A stretch of DNA of 34,763 nucleotides from Micromonospora thermarum (GTDB lineage: Bacteria > Actinomycetota > Actinomycetes > Mycobacteriales > Micromonosporaceae): assembly GCF_012034245.1 (NCBI RefSeq), contig NZ_JAATEO010000044.1, positions 1 to 34,763 of the forward strand, in the 5' to 3' direction. The notes beneath the pieces are model-generated. The model had not been told where the DNA came from. It saw nothing but the letters and a program-made list of their open reading frames with translations, and searched no databases. Both the position numbers and the translations under genes were made by a program. Below, in pieces: positions 31,044 to 34,763 of this stretch. Each line of letters opens with the position of its first letter. The stretch's first letter is position 1.

Positions 31044-32093
31044 ATGCGACCCACAAGGTCAACCTGGCGTCGAGCCGCCGCAGCCGCCGCAAGCGGCGTC
31101 CTGATGGTCACCGCGCTGGCCGGCACACCGGCCCACGCCGCCCCCGCCTCCCCGGAGACCGCCGCGAAGCTCGTCGCCACCCTCGGCGACCGGTCAGCAG
31201 GCAGCTACCTCGACGCGAGCGGCAACATGGTCGTGACCGTGACCGACGCGGTGGCGGCACGGCAGGTCGCCGCCGCCGGGGCGACGCCGAGGATCGTCGC
31301 GCATGGCCCGGCGGAGCTGCGCCGGGCAACCGCCGAACTGGAGCGCACCGCAAAGATCCCCGGCACCGCCTGGTGGACCGACCCCACCACCAACCAGGTC
31401 GTCGTCAGCGTCGACAGCACCGTCGTCGGAGCCGCATTCGACCGGGTGCGCTCCGCCGTCGACCAGCTCGGCGCCACCGCCCGCCTGCAACGTGACGCCG
31501 GCGTGCTCCGCACCACCATCTCCGGCGGCCACGCGATCTACGCCGGCAGCGGTGGACGCTGCTCCCTCGGGTTCAACGTCCGAAGCAGCAGCGGCACCCA
31601 GTACTTCCTGACCGCCGGCCACTGCACCAACATCTCCCTGTACTGGTACGCCAACTCGTCCCTGAGCACCTACCTGGGCCCGCGCGTCGGCAGCAGCTTC
31701 CCCGGCAACGACTACGGCATCGTCCGCCACGACAACAGCAACGTCACCCGCCCAGGCAACGTCTACCTCTACAACGGCTCCTACCGCGACATCACCGGCG
31801 CCGGCGACGCGTACGTCGGGCAATCGGTGTTGCGCTCGGGCAGCACCACCGGCCTGCGCAGCGGCTCCGTCACCGCGCTCAACGCCACCGTCAACTACGC
31901 CGAGGGCACCGTCTACGGCCTGATCAAGACCAACGTCTGCGCCGAAGGCGGCGACAGCGGCGGCTCACTGTTCGCCGGAAACACCGCCCTGGGCCTCACC
32001 TCCGGCGGCAGCGGCAACTGCAGCACCGGCGGCACCACCTACTTCCAGCCCGTTAAGGAGGCGCTGGCCGCGTACGGGGTCAACGTCTACTGA
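31044..32093 (+). CDS. Secreted streptogrisin-like serine protease (S1)
   Basis: A 349-residue alpha-lytic/streptogrisin-type protease made as a pre-pro-enzyme. The signal peptide is 1-33 (AHAAP cut). The propeptide continues to about 160 (VTDAVAARQVAAAGATPRIV, KIPGTAWWTDPTTNQVVVSV, with the WWxDxxxNxVVV motif). The mature domain begins about ISGGHAIY at 159-166. The catalytic residues are His193 in TAGHC, Asp223 in GNDYGIV and Ser305 in GDSGGS. Cys pairs near the His and Ser are conserved. It should cut extracellular protein after the propeptide has folded and been removed. GGAGGAGC lies upstream of ATG 31044. Confidence 0.93.
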   Translation: MRPTRSTWRRAAAAAASGVLMVTALAGTPAHAAPASPETAAKLVATLGDRSAGSYLDASGNMVVTVTDAVAARQVAAAGATPRIVAHGPAELRRATAELERTAKIPGTAWWTDPTTNQVVVSVDSTVVGAAFDRVRSAVDQLGATARLQRDAGVLRTTISGGHAIYAGSGGRCSLGFNVRSSSGTQYFLTAGHCTNISLYWYANSSLSTYLGPRVGSSFPGNDYGIVRHDNSNVTRPGNVYLYNGSYRDITGAGDAYVGQSVLRSGSTTGLRSGSVTALNATVNYAEGTVYGLIKTNVCAEGGDSGGSLFAGNTALGLTSGGSGNCSTGGTTYFQPVKEALAAYGVNVY

Positions 32094-32106
32094 TCCCGCG
32101 TAAGAC

Positions 32107-32137
32107 GCGGGGCCGTCGGAACCCTCGACGGCCCCGC
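32107..32137 (+). terminator. Hairpin terminator after the streptogrisin-like gene
   Basis: GCGGGGCCGTCG (32107-32118) and CGACGGCCCCGC (32126-32137) form a 12-bp perfect stem with a 7-base loop, 14 bases beyond the stop codon. Confidence 0.75.
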
Positions 32138-32390
32138 TGCCGGCGCACCGGGTCCGCCCGGGCGGGCCGTGGGCGTGTCGGTCGTCTATCCCCACCCCGG
32201 TCGCGCCTGCCATCCGCGGATTCGGGTCAGCTCCACGGCACCGACTTCCAAATCGGGTGCTCCGAACCCAAGGTGCCGGCCGAGTTGTTGTTCCCCCGTA
32301 TCACCAGACGTCGACTCCGCGTTGCCGTCCCAGCGGTGTCGGCCTGTTAGGAGTTCGGGCACCTTACCCCCAACCATGAGAGGTAACCCG
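32138..32390. other. Upstream region of the nuclease gene
   Basis: About 250 bases without a gene. The frame of the nuclease is open through it but has no ribosome site or protein character before 32391. No promoter can be called with confidence. Confidence 0.4.
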
Positions 32391-34757
32391 ATGCGGGTCA
32401 TCAGACTCAGGCTTCGAACGGCTGCAGGCGCCCTCGCTGCGATCATGACAGCCGGACTGCTCGTCCTGTCGCCCGGCACGGCAGACGCGGCATCGCCGAA
32501 CATCGTGATCAGCCAGGTCTACGGTGGCGGCGGCAACTCCGGCGCCCAGTACCGGAACGACTACATCGAGCTGTACAACCGCGGAACCGCGACCGTGTCG
32601 CTCGCCGGCTGGTCAGTGCAGTACGCGTCATCCACCGGCTCGTCCTGGTCGAAGACCAACCTGTCCGGCAGCATCGACCCAGGCGAGTACTTTCTCATCC
32701 AGCACGGGTCCGGCGGAAACAGCGGTGCGGCGCTGCCCACCCCGGACGCCACCGGCAGCGTCAACCTGAGCGCCACCAAGGGCAAGGTCGCGCTGAAGAC
32801 CGACCAGACCGTGCTGACCTGCAGCACCGGGTGCACCACTCAGTCCGGAGTCAGGGACTTCCTCGGCTACGGATCGGGGACCAACTCGTACGAGGGCGCC
32901 GGTCCGGCCCCGACGCTGTCCAACACCACGGCCGCGCTACGCGCCGGAGCGGGTGCCACCGACACCGACGACAACGCGAGCGACTTCACGGCCGCCGCGC
33001 CAACGCCGCGCAACTCCAGCTACGGCGGCGGCGACGGTTGCAGCGGGACGTGTATCAGGACGATCCAGGCCGCCAAGCACATCTCCCCGCTCAACGGCCA
33101 GTCGGTCAGCGGCGTACCGGGCATTGTGACCGCGAAGAGCACCACCGGTTTCTGGTTCCAGGACCCCAACCCGGACAACGACCCGGCCACCAGCGAGGGC
33201 ATGTTCGTGTACACCGGCGGAGCACCGCAGGTGAACGTCGGCCACTCCGTCACGGTGAGCGGCACCGTCAGTGAATACCGCCGGGGTGGCTCCAGCACCG
33301 ACAACCTGACCATCACCGAGATCGTCAACCCCTCGATCACCACGATCTCCACCGGGAACCCGCTGCCGGCGCCGATCGTCGTGGGCTCGGACGGCCGGGT
33401 GCCGCCGTCCTCGGTGATCGACAACCTGTCCACCGGTGACGTCGAGACCCGCACCAGTTTCGACCCCACCACCCAGGGCATCGACTTCTGGGAGTCACTC
33501 GAGGGCATGCGGGTGCGGTTGGACAACCCGAAGGTCGTGGGACCGCGCAATACCTACGGCGAGATCCCAATCGTGCCGGTGGGCAGTGGGACCATGACCA
33601 CCCGGGGTGGCATCGCAATCCAGTCCAACGACTTCAACCCGGAGCGGGTGCTGGTAGACGACCTGCTGGTCGCCACCCCGACGGCCAACGTGGGCGACAC
33701 CCTCTCCGGTGCCGTGGTCGGCCTGCTCGACTACTCCTTCGGCAACTACAAGCTGCAGGTCACCGGCACCCCGACCGTGAGCAGCGGCGGGATCACGCCG
33801 GAGACCACCGCGACCCCGTCGGCCACCGAGCTCGCGGTGGCCACGTTCAACGTGGAGAACCTGGCGCCCGGCGACCCGCAGTCCAAGTTCGACACCCTGG
33901 CCAGCCAGATCAAGAACAACCTCAAGTCGCCAGATTTGATCGCCGTCGAAGAGGTCCAGGACAACAGCGGCACCACCGACAACGGGGTGGTGGCGGCCGA
34001 CCAGACCTGGACCAAGCTGATCAATGCGATCACCGCCGCCGGTGGCCCGACCTACCAGTACCGGCAGATCGACCCGGTCGACGGCCAGGACGGCGGCGCA
34101 CCGGGTGGCAACATCCGGCAGGGCTTCCTGTTCCGCACCGACCGCGGCCTGTCATTTGTGGACCGGCCGGCAGCCGGATCGACGACCGCCAACTCGGTGA
34201 TCAACAACAACGGGGCGCCGCAGCTGCGGTACTCGCCGGGCCGAATCGACCCGGCCAACTCGGCGTTCAACGCCAGCCGCAAGCCGCTGGCCGGCGAGTT
34301 CACCTGGAACGGCCAGACGTTCTTCGCCATCGCCAACCACTTCAACTCAAAGGGCGGCGACGACCCGTTGTTCGGGCGCTGGCAGCCGCCGGTGCGGTCC
34401 TCGGAAACCCAGCGACACCAGCAGGCCGCCGTGGTGAACGGCTTCGTGGACCAGATCCTTGCCGTGCAAGCCAGTGCGAAGGTGATCGTTCTCGGTGACA
34501 TCAACGACTTCGAGTTCTCCGAAACCACGAACATCCTGACCGGCAACGGCAGCATACTGACCAGCCTGCCGGCCACGCTCCCGGCCGCCGAGCGGTACAC
34601 CTACGTGTACGAGGGAAACTCCCAGGTGCTGGACCAGATCCTTCTCTCCAGCAGCCTGACCGGGTTGCCGTACGCCTACGACATGGTCCACGTGAACAGC
34701 GAATTCGCCGCACAGGTCAGTGACCACGACCCCCAGGTGGTCCGATTGCCGTTCTAA
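32391..34757 (+). CDS. Secreted lamin-tail endonuclease/exonuclease (ExeM/NucH-like)
   Basis: A 788-residue secreted nuclease. The signal peptide is about 1-34 (ADAASP). A lamin-tail domain follows at 35-165 (IVISQVYGGGGNSGAQYRND, YIELYNRGTATVSLAGWSVQ). An OB-fold-type middle region runs to about 460 (IRTIQAAKHISPLNGQSVSG, VTAKSTTGFWFQDPNPDND). The C-terminal endonuclease/exonuclease/phosphatase domain occupies about 480-788 (VATFNVENL, LIAVEEVQDN, IANHFNSKGGDD, VIVLGDINDFE, VLDQILLS, SDHDPQVV). The metal and catalytic residues E (EEVQD), H (NHFNSKG), D/N (GDIND) and DH (SDHDP) are all present. It should degrade extracellular DNA. ATG 32391 has GAGAGGTAA just upstream. Confidence 0.92.
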   Translation: MRVIRLRLRTAAGALAAIMTAGLLVLSPGTADAASPNIVISQVYGGGGNSGAQYRNDYIELYNRGTATVSLAGWSVQYASSTGSSWSKTNLSGSIDPGEYFLIQHGSGGNSGAALPTPDATGSVNLSATKGKVALKTDQTVLTCSTGCTTQSGVRDFLGYGSGTNSYEGAGPAPTLSNTTAALRAGAGATDTDDNASDFTAAAPTPRNSSYGGGDGCSGTCIRTIQAAKHISPLNGQSVSGVPGIVTAKSTTGFWFQDPNPDNDPATSEGMFVYTGGAPQVNVGHSVTVSGTVSEYRRGGSSTDNLTITEIVNPSITTISTGNPLPAPIVVGSDGRVPPSSVIDNLSTGDVETRTSFDPTTQGIDFWESLEGMRVRLDNPKVVGPRNTYGEIPIVPVGSGTMTTRGGIAIQSNDFNPERVLVDDLLVATPTANVGDTLSGAVVGLLDYSFGNYKLQVTGTPTVSSGGITPETTATPSATELAVATFNVENLAPGDPQSKFDTLASQIKNNLKSPDLIAVEEVQDNSGTTDNGVVAADQTWTKLINAITAAGGPTYQYRQIDPVDGQDGGAPGGNIRQGFLFRTDRGLSFVDRPAAGSTTANSVINNNGAPQLRYSPGRIDPANSAFNASRKPLAGEFTWNGQTFFAIANHFNSKGGDDPLFGRWQPPVRSSETQRHQQAAVVNGFVDQILAVQASAKVIVLGDINDFEFSETTNILTGNGSILTSLPATLPAAERYTYVYEGNSQVLDQILLSSSLTGLPYAYDMVHVNSEFAAQVSDHDPQVVRLPF

Positions 34758-34763
34758 CCCGTG

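Noticed and set aside
1..34763. Looked for CRISPR arrays, rRNA, complete tRNAs and biosynthetic megasynthase genes.
   Set aside because: No regularly spaced repeats, no rRNA-like conserved stretches, only half a tRNA, and no synthase domains were found.

Overview
The window is high-GC actinobacterial DNA. GTG and TTG starts are common, codons are G/C-ending, and purine-rich ribosome sites sit 5-10 bases before starts. The gene content fits Micromonosporaceae (Micromonospora-like): secreted streptogrisin-, subtilisin- and lysyl-endopeptidase-like proteases, a SigD/RsdA pair, LutBC remnants, a CPCC protein and an lpqS-cysK2-MFS group. The family-level placement is an inference; no rRNA or complete tRNA is present.

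Layout. 1-2.3 kb: two minus-strand cell-surface peptidases (C39-like and NlpC/P60). 2.8-5.9 kb: a plus-strand operon with the gene order of Mycobacterium tuberculosis lpqS-cysK2-Rv0849, which is copper-responsive there. 6.2-8.8 kb: an IS5-family element with a split transposase, then a divergent SDR/TetR pair with duplicated operators, then an inverted 110-bp copy of the left end of the same IS. 8.8-11.1 kb: a small ORF, a secreted lysyl-endopeptidase-like protease and a CPCC protein. 11.1-14.3 kb: a scarred stretch with a glycosyl hydrolase pseudogene, intact lutC behind a beheaded lutB, an SMR efflux gene and a beheaded reductase gene. 14.4-18.3 kb: LysR, GNAT and several uncharacterised proteins. 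18.6-20.8 kb: a KtrAB-type potassium uptake operon. 20.96-23.76 kb: an ABC exporter followed by a PucR-type regulator. 24.2-24.3 kb: the 3' half of a tRNA gene with its terminator, the typical scar of a tRNA-targeting integrative element. 24.4-25.8 kb: gene fragments, an intact deaminase and a beheaded serine protease. 25.9-28.5 kb: an uncharacterised membrane protein, then the RsdA anti-sigma and SigD sigma factor genes. 28.7-34.8 kb: secreted hydrolases (subtilase, streptogrisin-like protease, large lamin-tail nuclease), two of them followed by strong hairpin terminators.

How they work together. Three themes stand out: copper/thiol stress (lpqS-cysK2-MFS), secreted macromolecule degradation (three intact proteases, one protease fragment and one nuclease, two protease genes sharing a 9-bp upstream motif at the same distance from the start) and repeated rearrangement (IS copies, tRNA-att scar, at least five truncated genes). 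I see no CRISPR array, biosynthetic cluster or complete prophage. The best leads for something not yet described are the IS-bounded SDR/TetR unit, the tRNA scar, the shared upstream motif and the uncharacterised 16.2-17.0 kb protein.
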